From the NCBI GenBank assembly GCA_031769625.1, contig JAUIMM010000739.1:2579292-2643291 (forward strand): DNA of 64,000 bases. The letters run 5' to 3'. A program made the position numbers and the translations under genes. The notes below the pieces were generated by a model. It worked only from the letters and a program-made list of their open reading frames with translations, ran no database searches and was not told where the DNA came from. This DNA is from Taudactylus pleione. Taxonomy: Eukaryota; Chordata; Amphibia; Anura; Myobatrachidae. Below, piece by piece: positions 13,501-28,000 of this stretch. Numbering within the stretch: the stretch's first letter is position 1; the number at the start of each line of letters is the position of its first letter.

Positions 13501-16500
13501 TAATGTGATATGTGACACCTGTATATCTGTGTGCTCCTGAGTCAGTATATGGGAGACTGCGATGAGTAATGTGATATGTGAAACCTGTATATCTGTGTGC
13601 TCCTGAGTCTGTATATGGGAGACTGCGCTGAGTAATGTGATATGTGACACCTGTATATCTGTATATAGGAGACTGCGCTGAGTAATGTGATATGTGACAC
13701 CTGTATGTCTGTGTGCTCCTGACTCTGTATATGGGAGACTGCGCTGAGTAATGTGATATGTGACACCTGTATATCTGTGTGCTCCTGAGTCTGTATATAG
13801 GAGACTGCGCTGAGTAATGTGATATGTGACACCTGTATATCTGTGTGCTCCTGAGTCTGTATATAGGAGACTGCGCTGAGTAATGTGATATGTGACACCT
13901 GTATATCTGTGTGCTCCTGAGTCTGTATATATGAGACTGCGCTGAGTAATGTGGTATGAGACGCTTGTATATCTGTGTGCTCCTGAGTCTGTATATGGGA
14001 GACTGCGCTGAGTAATGTGATATGTGACACCTGTATATCTGTATATAGGAGACTGCGCTGAGTAATGTGATATGTGACACCTGTATGTCTGTGTGCTCCT
14101 GACTCTGTATATGGGAGACTGCGCTGAGTAATGTGATATGTGACACCTGTATATCTGTGTGCTCCTGAGTCTGTATATAGGAGACTGCGCTGAGTAATGT
14201 GATATGTGACACCTGTATATCTGTGTGCTCCTGAGTCTGTATATAGGAGACAGCACTGAGTAATGTGATATGTGACACCTGTATATCTGTGTGCTCCTGA
14301 GTCTGTATATGGGAGACTGCGATGAGTAATGTGATATGTGAAACCTGTATATCTGTGTGCTCCTGAGTCTGTATATGGGAGACTGCGCTGAGTAATGTGA
14401 TATGTGACACCTGTATATCTGTGTGCTCCTGAGTCTGTATATAGGAGACTGCGCTGAGTAATGTGATATGTGACACCTGTATATCTGTGTGCTCCTGAGT
14501 CTGTATATAGGAGACTGCGCTGAGTAATGTGATATGTGACACCTGTATATCTGTGTGCTCCTGAGTCTGTATATAGGAGACTGCGCTGAGTAATGTGGTA
14601 TGAGACGCTTGTATATCTGTGTGCTCCTGAGTCTGTATATGGGAGACTGTGCTGAGTAATGCGATATGTGACACCTGTATATCTGTATATAGGAGACTGC
14701 GCTGAGTAATGTGATATGTGACACCTGTATGTCTGTGTGCTCCTGACTCTGTATATGGGAGACTGCGCTGAGTAATGTGATATGTGACACCTGTATATCT
14801 GTGTGCTCCTGAGTCTGTATATAGGAGACTGCGCTGAGTAATGTGATATGTGACACCTGTATATCTGTGTGCTCCTGTGTCTGTATATGGGAGACTGCGC
14901 TGAGTAATGTGATATGTGACACCTGTATATCTGTGTGCTCCTAAGTCTGTATATGGGAGACTGCGCTGAGTAATGTGATATGTGACACCTGTATATCTGT
15001 GTGCTCCTGAGTCTGTATATGGGAGACTGCGCTGAGTAATGTGATAGGTGACACCTGTATATCTGTGTGCTCCTGAGTCTGTATATAGGAGACTGCGCTG
15101 AGTAATGTGATATGTGACACCTGTATATCTGTGTGCTCCTGAGTCTGTATATAGGAGACTGCGCTGAGTAATGTGATATGTGACACCTGTATATCTGTGT
15201 GCTCCTGAGTATGTATATGGGAGACTGCGCTGAGTAATGTGATATGTGACTCCTGTATGTCTGTGTGCTCCTGAGTCTGTATATGGGAGACTGAGCTGAG
15301 TAATGTGATATGTGACACCTGTATATCTGTGTGCTCCTGAGTCTTTATATGGGAGACTGCGCTGGGTATTGTGATATGTGACACCTGTATATCTGTGTGC
15401 TCCTGAGTCTGTATATAGGAGACTGCGCTGAGTAATGTGATATGTGACACCTGTATATCTGTGTGCTCCTGAGTCTGTATATAGGAGACTGCGCTGAGTA
15501 ATGTGATATGTGACACCTGTATATCTGTGTGCTCCTGAGTCTGTATATGGGAGACTGTGCTGGGTATTGTGATATGTGACACCTGTATATCTGTGTGCTC
15601 CTGAGTCTGATATGTGACACCTGTATATCTGTGTGCTCCTGAGTCTGTATATGGGAGACTGCGCTGGGTATTGTGATATGTGACACCTGTATATCTGTGT
15701 GCTCCTGAGTCTGTATATGGGAGACTGCGCTGATTATTGTGATATGTGACACCTGTATATCTGTGTGCTCCTGAGTCTGTATATGGGAGACTGTGCTGAG
15801 TAATGTGATATGTGACACCTGTATATCTGTGTGCTCCTGGGTCTGTATATAGGAGACTGCGCTGAGTAATGTGATATGTGACACCTGTATATCTGTGTGC
15901 TCCTGAGTCTGTATATGGCAGACTGCGCTGAGTAATGTGATATGTGACACCTGTATATCTGTGTGCTCCTGAGTCTGTATATGGGAGACTGTGCTGAGTA
16001 ATGTGATATGTGACACCTGTATATCTGTGTGCTCCTGAGTCTGTATATGGGAGACTGCGCTGGGTATTGTGATATGTGACAACTGTATATCTGTGTGCTC
16101 CTGAGTCTGTATATGGGAGACTGCGCTGAGTAATGTGATATGTGACACCTGTATATCTGTGTGCTCCTGAGTCTGTATATGGGAGACTGCGCTGAGTAAT
16201 GTGATATGTGACACCTGTATATCTGTGTGCTCCTGAGTCTGTATATAGGAGACTGCGCTGAGTAATGTGATATGTGACACCTGTATATCTGTGTGCTCCT
16301 GAGTCTGTATATGGGAGACTGCGATGAGTAATGTGATATGTGAAACCTGTATATCTGTGTGCTCCTGAGTCTGTATATGGGAGACTGCGCTGAGTAATGT
16401 GATATGTGACACCTGTATATCTGTATATAGGAGACTGCGCTGAGTAATGTGATATGTGACACCTGTATGTCTGTGTGCTCCTGACTCTGTATATGGGAGA

Positions 16501-17740
16501 CTGCGCTGAGTAATGTGATATGTGACACCTGTATATCTGTGTGCTCCTGAGTCTGTATATAGGAGACTGCGCTGAGTAATGTGATATGTGACACCTGTAT
16601 ATCTGTGTGCTCCTGAGTCTGTATATAGGAGACTGCGCTGAGTAATGTGATATGTGACACCTGTATATCTGTGTGCTCCTGAGTCTGTATATAGGAGACT
16701 GCGCTGAGTAATGTGGTATGAGACGCTTGTATATCTGTGTGCTCCTGAGTCTGTATATGGGAGACTGTGCTGAGTAATGTGATATGTGACACCTGTATAT
16801 CTGTATATAGGAGACTGCGCTGAGTAATGTGATATGTGACACCTGTATGTCTGTGTGCTCCTGACTCTGTATATGGGAGACTGCGCTGAGTAATGTGATA
16901 TGTGACACCTGTATATCTGTGTGCTCCTGAGTCTGTATATAGGAGACTGCGCTGAGTAATGTGATATGTGACACCTGTATATCTGTGTGCTCCTGAGTCT
17001 GTATATGGGAGACTGCGCTGAGTAATGTGATATGTGACACCTGTATATCTGTGTGCTCCTAAGTCTGTATATGGGAGACTGCGCTGAGTAATGTGATATG
17101 TGACACCTGTATATCTGTGTGCTCCTGAGTCTGTATATGGGAGACTGCGCTGAGTAATGTGATAGGTGACACCTGTATATCTGTGTGCTCCTGAGTCTGT
17201 ATATAGGAGACTGCGCTGAGTAATGTGATATGTGACACCTGTATATCTGTGTGCTCCTGAGTCTGTATATAGGAGACTGCGCTGAGTAATGTGATATGTG
17301 ACACCTGTATATCTGTGTGCTCCTGAGTATGTATATGGGAGACTGCGCTGAGTAATGTGATATGACTCCTGTATATCTGTGTGCTCCTGAGTCTGTATAT
17401 GGGAGACTGAGCTGAGTAATGTGATATGTGACACCTGTATATCTGTGTGCTCCTGAGTCTTTATATGGGAGACTGCGCTGGGTATTGTGATATGTGACAC
17501 CTGTATATCTGTGTGCTCCTGAGTCTGTATATAGGAGACTGCGCTGAGTAATGTGATATGTGACACCTGTATATCTGTGTGCTCCTGAGTCTGTATATAG
17601 GAGACTGCGCTGAGTAATGTGATATGTGACACCTGTATATCTGTGTGCTCCTGAGTCTGTATATGGGAGACTGTGCTGGGTATTGTGATATGTGACACCT
17701 GTATATCTGTGTGCTCCTGAGTCTGATATGTGACACCTGT
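10545..17740. repeat. Higher-order repeat A, copy 2
   Basis: Second copy of the block at 1,690-9,333. Compared with copy 1 it lacks four monomers in the part matching 3.0-3.6 kb. It has one extra monomer near 12.85 kb, in the run of GTAACACC units. It lacks a 50-bp unit plus the following monomer matching 5,890-6,005. Right of 17,740 the match to copy 1 stops and a local triplication takes over; part of it resumes at about 18.70-19.25 kb (offset 9,167 from 9.5-10.1 kb). The simplest reading is block duplication followed by unequal exchange in single-unit steps. Confidence 0.72.
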
Positions 17741-18700
17741 ATATCTGTGTGCTCCTGAGTCTGTATATAGGAGACTGCGCTGAGTAATGTGATATGTGAC
17801 ACCTGTATATCTGTGTGTTCCTGAGTATGTATATGGGAGACTGCGCTGAGTAATGTGATATGACTCCTGTATATCTGTGTGCTCCTGAGTCTGTATATGG
17901 GAGACTGAGCTGAGTAATGTGATATGTGACACCTGTATATCTGTGTGCTCCTGAGTCTTTATATGGGAGACTGCGCTGGGTATTGTGATATGTGACACCT
18001 GTATATCTGTGTGCTCCTGAGTCTGTATATAGGAGACTGCGCTGAGTAATGTGATATGTGACACCTGTATATCTGTGTGCTCCTGAGTCTGTATATAGGA
18101 GACTGCGCTGAGTAATGTGATATGTGACACCTGTATATCTGTGTGCTCCTGAGTCTGTATATGGGAGACTGTGCTGGGTATTGTGATATGTGACACCTGT
18201 ATATCTGTGTGCTCCTGAGTCTGTATATAGGAGACTGCGCTGAGTAATGTGATATGTGACACCTGTATATCTGTGTGCTCCTGAGTATGTATATGGGAGA
18301 CTGCGCTGAGTAATGTGATATGACTCCTGTATATCTGTGTGCTCCTGAGTCTGTATATGGGAGACTGAGCTGAGTAATGTGATATGTGACACCTGTATAT
18401 CTGTGTGCTCCTGAGTCTTTATATGGGAGACTGCGCTGGGTATTGTGATATGTGACACCTGTATATCTGTGTGCTCCTGAGTCTGTATATAGGAGACTGC
18501 GCTGAGTAATGTGATATGTGACACCTGTATATCTGTGTGCTCCTGAGTCTGTATATAGGAGACTGCGCTGAGTAATGTGATATGTGACACCTGTATATCT
18601 GTGTGCTCCTGAGTCTGTATATGGGAGACTGTGCTGGGTATTGTGATATGTGACACCTGTATATCTGTGTGCTCCTGAGTCTGATATGTGACACCTGTAT
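17280..18700. repeat. Local triplication of a 460-498 bp block
   Basis: Three successive blocks begin with a GAGTATGTATATGGG monomer that has lost two bases (GATATGACTCC instead of GATATGTGACTCC), giving 64-bp units at 17,309, 17,807 and 18,267. Each is followed by GACTGAGCTGAG, GAGTCTTTATATGGG, two plain monomers and a GGGTATTG monomer. Blocks are 498 and 460 bp apart; the 38-bp difference is the 38-bp unit at 17,703, absent from the middle block and present again at 18,661. Similar blocks in repeat A keep the two bases, so the 2-bp loss preceded the triplication. Confidence 0.78.
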
Positions 18701-21700
18701 ATCTGTGTGCTCCTGAGTCTGTATATGGGAGACTGTGCTGAGTAATGTGATATGTGACACCTGTATATCTGTGTGCTCCTGGGTCTGTATATAGGAGACT
18801 GCGCTGAGTAATGTGATATGTGACACCTGTATATCTGTGTGCTCCTGAGTCTGTATATGGGAGACTGTGCTGAGTAATGTGATATGTGACACCTGTATAT
18901 CTGTGTGCTCCTGAGTCTGTATATGGGAGACTGCGCTGGGTATTGTGATATGTGACAACTGTATATCTGTGTGCTCCTGAGTCTGTATATGGGAGACTGC
19001 GCTGAGTAATGTGATATGTGACACCTGTATATCTGTGTGCTCCTGAGTCTGTATATGGGAGACTGCGCTGAGTAATGTGATATGTGACACCTGTATATCT
19101 GTGTGCTCCTGAGTCTGTATATAGGAGACTGCGCTGAGTAATGTGATATGTGACACCTGTATATCTGTGTGCTCCTGAGTCTGTATATTGGAGACTGCGC
19201 TGAGTAATGTGATATGTGACACCTGTATATCTGTGTGCTCCTGAGTCTTTATATGGGAGACTGCGCTGAGTAATGTGATATGTGACACCTGTATATCTGT
19301 GTGCTCCTGAGTCTGTATATAGGAGACTGCACTGAGTAATGTGATATGTGACACCTGTATATCTGTGTGCTCCTGAGTCTGTATATGGGAGACTGCGATG
19401 AGTAATGTGATATGTGAAACCTGTATATCTGTGTGCTCCTGAGTCTGTATATGGGAGACTGCGCTGAGTAATGTGATATGTGACACCTGTATATCTGTAT
19501 ATAGGAGACTGCGCTGTGTAATGTGATATGTGACACCTGTATGTCTGTGTGCTCCTGATTCTGTATATGGGAGACTGCGCTGAGTAATGTGATATGTGAC
19601 ACCTGTATATCTGTGTGCTCCTGAGTCTGTATATAGGAGACTGCGCTGAGTAATGTGATATGTGACACCTGTATATCTGTGTGCTCCTGAGTCTGTATAT
19701 AGGAGACTGCGCTGAGTAATGTGATATGTGACACCTGTATATCTGTGTGCTCCTGAGTCTGTATATAGGAGACTGCGCTGAGTAATGTGGTATGAGACGC
19801 TTGTATATCTGTGTGCTCCTGAGTCTATATATGGGAGACTGTGCTGAGTAATGTGATATGTGACACCTGTATATCTGTATATAGGAGACTGCGCTGAGTA
19901 ATGTGATATGTGACACCTGTATGTCTGTGTGCTCCTGACTCTGTATATGGGAGACTGCGCTGAGTAATGTGATATGTGACACCTGTATATCTGTGTGCTC
20001 CTGAGTCTGTATATAGGAGACTGCGCTGAGTAATGTGATATGTGACACCTGTATATCTGTGTGCTCCTGAGTCTGTATATGGGAGACTGCGCTGAGTAAT
20101 GTGATATGTGACACCTGTATATCTGTGTGCTCCTAAGTCTGTATATGGGAGACTGCGCTGAGTAATGTGACACCCGTATATCTGTGTGCTCCTGAGTCTG
20201 TATATTAGAGACTGCGCTGAGTAATGTGATAGGTGACACCTGTATATCTGTGTGCTCCTGAGTCTGTATATGGGAGACTGCGCTGAGTAATGTGATATGT
20301 GACACCTGTATATCTGTGTGCTCCTGAGTCTGTATATTGGAGACTGCGCTGAGTAATGTGATATGTGACACCTGTATATCTGTGTGCTCCTGAGTCTGTA
20401 TATGGGAGACTGCGCTGAGTAATGTGATATGTGACACCTGTATATCTGTGTGCTCCTGAGTCTGTATATGGGAGACTGCGCTGAGTAATGTGATATGTGA
20501 CACCTGTATATCTGTGTGCTCCTGAGTCTGTATATAGGAGACTGCGCTGAGTAATGTGATATGTGACACCTGTATATCTGTGTGCTCCTGAGTCTGTATA
20601 TAGGAGACTGCGCTGAGTAATGTGATATGTGACACCTGTATATCTGTGTGCTCCTGAGTATGTATATGGGAGACTGCGCTGAGTAATGTGATATGTGACT
20701 CCTGTATATCTGTGTGCTCCTGAGTCTGTATATGGGAGACTGAGCTGAGTAATGTGATATGTGACACCTGTATATCTGTGTGCTCCTGAGTCTTTATATG
20801 GGAGACTGCGCTGGGTATTGTGATATGTGACACCTGTATATCTGTGTGCTCCTGAGTCTGTATATAGGAGACTGCGCTGAGTAATGTGATATGTGACACC
20901 TGTATATCTGTGTGCTCCTGAGTCTGTATATAGGAGACTGCGCTGAGTAATGTGATATGTGACACCTGTATATCTGTGTGCTCCTGAGTCTGTATATGGG
21001 AGACTGTGCTGGGTATTGTGATATGTGACACCTGTATATCTGTGTGCTCCTGAGTCTGATATGTGACACCTGTATATCTGTGTGCTCCTGAGTCTGTATA
21101 TGGGAGACTGCGCTGAGTAATGTGATATGTGACACCTGTATATCTGTGTGCTCCTGAGTCTGTATATAGGAGACTGCGCTGAGTAATGTGATATGTGACA
21201 CCTGTATATCTGTGTGCTCCTGAGTCTGTATATTGGAGACTGCACTGAGTAATGTGATATGTGACACCTGTATATCTGTGTGCTCCTGAGTCTTTATATG
21301 GGAGACTGCGCTGAGTAATGTGATATGTGACACCTGTATATCTGTGTGCTCCTGAGTCTGTATATAGGAGACTGCGCTGAGTAATGTGATGTGTGACACC
21401 TGTATATCTGTGTGCTCCTGAGTCTGTATATAGGAGTCTGCGCTGAGTAATGTGATATGTGACACCTGTATATCTGTGTGCTCCTGAGTCTGTATATAGG
21501 AGACTGCGCTGAGTAATGTGATATGTGACACCTGTATATCTGTGTGCTCCTGAGTCTGTATATAGGAGACTGCGCTGAGTAATGTGATAGGTGACACCTG
21601 TATATCTGTGTGCTCCTGAGTCTGTATATGGGAGTCTGAGCTGAGTAATGTGATATGTAACACCTGTATATCTGTGTGCTCCTGAGTCTGTATATGGGAG

Positions 21701-24700
21701 ACTGAGCTGAGTAATGTGATATGTGACACCTGTATATCTGTGTGCTCCTGAGTCTTTATATGGGAGACTGCGCTGGGTAATGTGATATGTGACACCCGTA
21801 TATCTGTGTGCTCCTGAGTCTTTATATGGGAGACTGCGCTGGGTATTGTGATATGTGACACCCGTATATCTGTGTGCTCCTGAGTCTGTATATAGGAGAC
21901 TGCGCTGAGTATTGTGATATGTGACACCTGTATATCTGTGTGCTCCTGAATCTGTATATGAGAGACCGCGCTGAGTAATGTGATATGTGACACCTGTATA
22001 TCTGTGTGCTCCTGAGTCTGTATATGGGAGACTGCGCTGGGTATTGTGATATGTGACACCTGTATATCTGTGTGCCTCTGAGTCTGTATATGGGAGTAAT
22101 GTGATATGTGACACCTATATATCTGTGTGCTCCTGAGTCTGTATATGGGAGACTGCGCTGAGTAATATGGTATGTGACACCTGTATATCTGTGTGCTCCT
22201 GAGTCTGTATATAGGAGACTGCGCTGAGTAATGTGATATGTGACACCTGTATATCTGTGTGCTCCTGAGTCTGTATATTGGAGACTGCGCTGAGTAATGT
22301 GATATGTGACACCTGTATATCTGTGTGCTCCTGAGTCTGTATATAGGAGACTGCGCTGAGTAATGTGATATGTGACACCTGTATATCTGTGTGCTCCTGA
22401 GTCTGTATATAGGAGACTGCGCTGAGTAATGTGATATGTGACACCTGTATATCTGTGTGCTCCTGAGTCTGTATATAGGAGACTGCGCTGAGTAATGTGA
22501 TATGTGACACCTGTATATCTGTGTGCTCCTGAGTCTGTATATGGGAGACTGCGCTGAGTAATGTGATATGTGACACCTGTATATCTGTGTGCTCCTGAGT
22601 CTTTATATGGGAGACTGCGCTGAGTAATGTGATATGTGACACCTGTATATCTGTGTGCTCCTGAGTCTGTATATAGGAGACTGCGCTGAGTAATGTGATG
22701 TGTGACACCTGTATATCTGTGTACTCCTGAGTCTGTATATGGGTGACTGCGCTGAGTAATGTGATGTGTGACACCTGTATATCTGTGTGCTCCTGAGTCT
22801 GTATATGGGAGACTGCGCTGAGTAATGTGATATGTGACACCTGTATATCTGTGTGCTCCTGAGTCTGTATATGGGAGACTGCGCTGAGTAATGTGATATG
22901 TGACACCTGTATATCTGTGTGCTCCTAAGTCTGTATATGGGAGACTGTGCTGAGTAATGTGACACCTGTATATCTGTGTGCTGCTGAGTCTGTATATAGG
23001 AGACTGCGCTGAGTAATGTGATATGTGACACCTGTATATCTGTGTGCTCCTGAGTCTGTATATGGGAGACTGCGCTGAGTAATGTGATATGTGACACCTG
23101 TATATCTGTGTGCTCCTGAGTCTGTATATGGGAGACTGCGCTGAGTAATGTGATATGTGACACCTGTATATCTGTGTGCTCCTGAGTCTTTATATGGGAG
23201 ACTGCGCTGGGTAATGTGATATGTGACACCCGTATATCTGTGTGCTCCTGAGTCTTTATATGGGAGCTTGCGCTGGGTATTGTGATATGTGACACCCGTA
23301 TATCTGTGTGCTCCTGAGTCTGTATATAGGAGACTGCGCTGAGTATTGTGATATGTGACACCTGTATATCTGTGTGCTCCTGAGTCTATATATGGGAGAC
23401 TGCGCTGATTAATGTGATATGTGACACCTGTATATCTGTGTGCTCCTGAGTCTGTATATGGGAGACTGCGCTGAGTAATGTGATATGTAACACCTGTATA
23501 TCTGTGTGCTCCTGAGTCTGTATATGGGAGACTGCGCTGAGTAATGTGATATGTGACACCTGTATATCTGTGTGCTCCTGAATCTGTATATGAGAGACCG
23601 CGCTGAGTAATGTGATATGTGACACCTGTATATCTGTGTGCTCCTGAGTCTGTATATGGGAGACTGCGCTGAGTAATGTGATGTGTGACACCTGTATATC
23701 TGTGTGCTCCTGAGTCTTTATATGGGAGACTGCGCTGAGTAATGTGATGTGTGACACCTGTATATCTGTGTGCTCCTGAGTCTTTATATGGGAGACTGCG
23801 CTGAGTAATGTGATATGTGACACCTGTATATCTGTGTGCTCCTGAGTCTGTATATAGGAGACTGCGCTGAGTAATGTGATATGTGACACCTGTATATCTG
23901 TGTGCTCCTGAGTCTGTATATAGGAGACTGCGCTGAGTAATGTGATATGTGACACCTGTAGATCTGTGTGCTCCTGAGTCTGTATATGGGAGACTGCGCT
24001 GAGTAATGTGATATGTGACACCTGTATATCTGTGTGCTCCTGAGTCTGTATATGGGAGACTGCGCTGAGTAATGTGATATGTAACACCTGTATATCTGTG
24101 TGCTCCTGAGTCTGATATGTGACACCTGTATATCTGTGTGCTCCTGAGTCTGTATATGGGAGACTGCGCTGGGTATTGTGATATGTGACACCTGTATATC
24201 TGTGTGCTCCTGAGTCTGTATATGGGAGACTGCGCTGATTATTGTGATATGTGACACCTGTATATCTGTGTGCTCCTGAGTCTATATATGGGAGACTGCG
24301 CTGATTAATGTGATATGTGACACCTGTATATCTGTGTGCTCCTGAGTCTGTATATGGGAGACTGCGCTGAGTAATGTGATATGTAACACCTGTATATCTG
24401 TGTGCTCCTGAGTCTTTATATGGGAGACTGCGCTGAGTAATGTGATGTGTGACACCTGTATATCTGTGTGCTCCTGAGTCTGTATATAGGAGACTGCGCT
24501 GAGTAATGTGATATGTGACACCTGTATATCTGTGTGCTCCTGAGTCTGTATATAGGAGACTGCGCTGAGTAATGCGATATGTGACACCTGTAGATCTGTG
24601 TGCTCCTGAGTCTGTATATGGGAGACTGCGCTGAGTAATGTGATATGTGACACCTGTATATCTGTGTGCTCCTGAGTCTGTATATAGGAGACTGCGCTGA

Positions 24701-25006
24701 GTAATGTGATATGTGACACCTGTATATCTGTGTGCTCCTGAGTCTGTATATTGGAGACTGCGCTGAGTAATGTGATATGTGACACCTGTATATCTGTGTG
24801 CTCCTGAGTCTTTATATGGGAGACTGCGCTGAGTAATGTGATATGTGACACCTGTATATCTGTGTGCTCCTGAGTCTGTATATAGGAGACTGCGCTGAGT
24901 AATGTGATATGTGACACCTGTAGATCTGTGTGCTCCTGAGTCTGTATATAGGAGACTGCACTGAGTAATGTGATATGTGACACCTGTATATCTGTGTGCT
25001 CCTGAG
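18700..25006. repeat. Mosaic domain built from blocks seen elsewhere
   Basis: No single long period explains this stretch. About 18.70-19.25 kb matches 9.5-10.1 kb (offset 9,167, shown by GACAACTG and a TATATTGG unit). About 19.38-20.12 kb carries two 50-bp units (19,491 and 19,871) in the 380-bp spacing. A 59-bp unit at 20,119 ends CACCCGT. About 20.66-21.07 kb matches the GAGTATGT to 38-bp-unit block of repeat A. The 55-bp unit lies at 22,064, and 22.1-23.6 kb corresponds to parts of 28.4-30.4 kb. A 38-bp unit at 24,092 follows a GTAACACC unit. I see no non-repeat sequence here. Confidence 0.6.
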
Positions 25007-28000
25007 TCAGTATATGGGAGACTGCGATGAGTAATGTGATATGTGAATCCTATATATCTGTGTGCTCCTGAGTCTGTATATGGGAGACTGCGCTGAGTAA
25101 TGTGATATGTGACACCTGTATATCTGTATATAGGAGACTGCGCTGAGTAATGTGATATGTGACACCTGTATGTCTGTGTGCTCCTGACTCTGTATATAGG
25201 AGACTGCGCTGAGTAATGTGATATGTGACACCTGTATATCTGTGTGCTCCTGAGTCTGTATATGGGAGACTGCGCTGAGTAATGTGATATGTGACACCTG
25301 TATATCTGTGTGCTCCTGAGTCTGTATATGGGAGACTGCGCTGAGTAATGTGATATGTGACACCTGTATATCTGTGTGCTCCTGAGTCTGTATATGGGAG
25401 ACTGCGCTGAGTAATGTGATATGTGACACCTGTATATCTGTGTGCTCCTGAGTCTGTATAAAGGAGACTGCGCTGAGTAATGTGATGTATGACACCTGTA
25501 TATCTGTGTGCTCCTGAGTCTGTATATAGGAGACTGCGCTGAGTAATGTGATATGTGACACCTGTATATCTGTGTGCTCCTGAGTCTGTATATGGGAGAC
25601 TGCGCTGAGTAATGTGATGTGTGACACCTGTATATCTGTGTGCTCCTGAGTCTTTATATGGGAGACTGCGCTGAGTAATGTGATATGTGACACCTGTATA
25701 TCTGTGTGCTCCTGAGTCTGTATATAGGAGACTGCGCTGAGTAATGTGATATGTGACACCTGTATATCTGTGTGCTCCTGAGTCTGTATATAGGAGACTG
25801 CGCTGAGTAATGTGATATGTGACACCTGTAGATCTGTGTGCTCCTGAGTCTGTATATGGGAGACTGCGCTGAGTAATGTGATATGTGACACCTGTAGATC
25901 TGTGTGCTCCTGAGTCTGTATATAGGAGACTGCGCTGAGTAATGTGATATGTGACACCTGTATATCTGTGTGCTCCTGAGTCTGTATATGGGAGACTGCG
26001 CTGAGTAATGTGATATGTGACACCTGTATATATGTGTGCTCCTGAGTCTGTATATAGGAGACTGCGCTGAGTAATGTGATATGTGACAACTGTATATCTG
26101 TGTGCTCCTGAGTCTGTATATAGGAGACTGCGCTGAGTAATGTGATATGTGACACCTGTATATCTGTGTGCTCCTGAGTCTGTATATAGGAGACTGCGCT
26201 GAGTAATGTGATATGTGACACCTGTATATCTGTGTGCTCCTGAGTCTGTATATAGGAGACTGCACTGAGTAATGTGATATGTGACACCTGTATATCTGTG
26301 TGCTCCTGAGTCAGTATATGGGAGACTGCGATGAGTAATGTGATATGTGAATCCTATATATCTGTGTGCTCCTGAGTCTGTATATGGGAGACTGCGCTGA
26401 GTAATGTGATATGTGACACCTGTATGTCTGTGTGCTCCTGACTCTGTATATGGGAGACTGCGCTGAGTAATGTGATATGTGACACCTGTATATCTGTGTG
26501 CTCCTGAGTCTGTATATAGGAGACTGCGCTGAGTAATGTGATATGTGACACCTGTATATCTGTGTGCTCCTGAGTCTGTATATAGGAGACTGCGCTGAGT
26601 AATGTGATATGTGACACCTGTATATCTGTGTGCTCCTGAGTCTGTATATAAGAGACTGCGCTGAGTAATGTGGTATGAGACGCTTGTATATCTGTGTGCT
26701 CCTGAGTCTGTATATGGGAGACTGCGCTGAGTAATGTGATATGTGACACCTGTATATCTGTATATAGGAGACTGCGCTGAGTAATGTGATATGTGACACC
26801 TGTATGTCTGTGTGCTCCTGACTCTGTATATGGGAGACTGCGCTGAGTAATGTGATATGTGACACCTGTATATCTGTGTGCTCCTGAGTCTGTATATAGG
26901 AGACTGCGCTGAGTAATGTGATATGTGACACCTGTATATCTGTGTGCTCCTGAGTCTGTATATAGGAGACTGCACTGAGTAATGTGATATGTGACACCTG
27001 TATATCTGTGTGCTCCTGAGTCTGTATATGGGAGACTGCGATGAGTAATGTGATATGTGAAACCTGTATATCTGTGTGCTCCTGAGTCTGTATATGGGAG
27101 ACTGCGCTGAGTAATGTGATATGTGACACCTGTATATCTGTATATAGGAGACTGCGCTGAGTAATGTGATATGTGAGACCTGTATGTCTGTGTGCTCCTG
27201 ACTCTGTATATGGGAGACTGCGCTGAGTAATGTGATATGTGACACCTGTATATCTGTGTGCTCCTGAGTCTGTATATAGGAGACTGCGCTGAGTAATGTG
27301 ATATGTGACACCTGTATATCTGTGTGCTCCTGAGTCTGTATATGGGAGACTGCGCTGAGTAATGTGATGTGTGACACCTGTATATCTGTGTGCTCCTGAG
27401 TCTTTATATGGGAGACTGCGCTGAGTAATGTGATATGTGACACCTCTATATCTGTGTGCTCCTGAGTCTGTATATAGGAGACTGCGCTGAGTAATGTGAT
27501 ATGTGACACCTGTATATCTGTGTGCTCCTGAGTCTGTATATAGGAGACTGCGCTGAGTAATGTGATATGTGACACCTGTAGATCTGTGTGCTCCTGAGTC
27601 TGTATATGGGAGACTGCGCTGAGTAATGTGATATGTGACACCTGTAGATCTGTGTGCTCCTGAGTCTGTATATAGGAGACTGCGCTGAGTAATGTGATAT
27701 GTGACACCTGTATATCTGTGTGCTCCTGAGTCTGTATATTGGAGACTGCGCTGAGTAATGTGATATGTGACACCTGTATATCTGTGTGCTCCTGAGTCTG
27801 TATATGGGAGACTGCGCTGAGTAATGTGATATGTGACACCTGTATATCTGTGTGCTCCTGAGTCTGTATATAGGAGACTGCGCTGAGTAATGTGATATGT
27901 GACAACTGTATATCTGTGTGCTCCTGAGTCTGTATATAGGAGACTGCGCTGAGTAATGTGATATGTGACACCTGTATATCTGTGTGCTCCTGAGTCTGTA

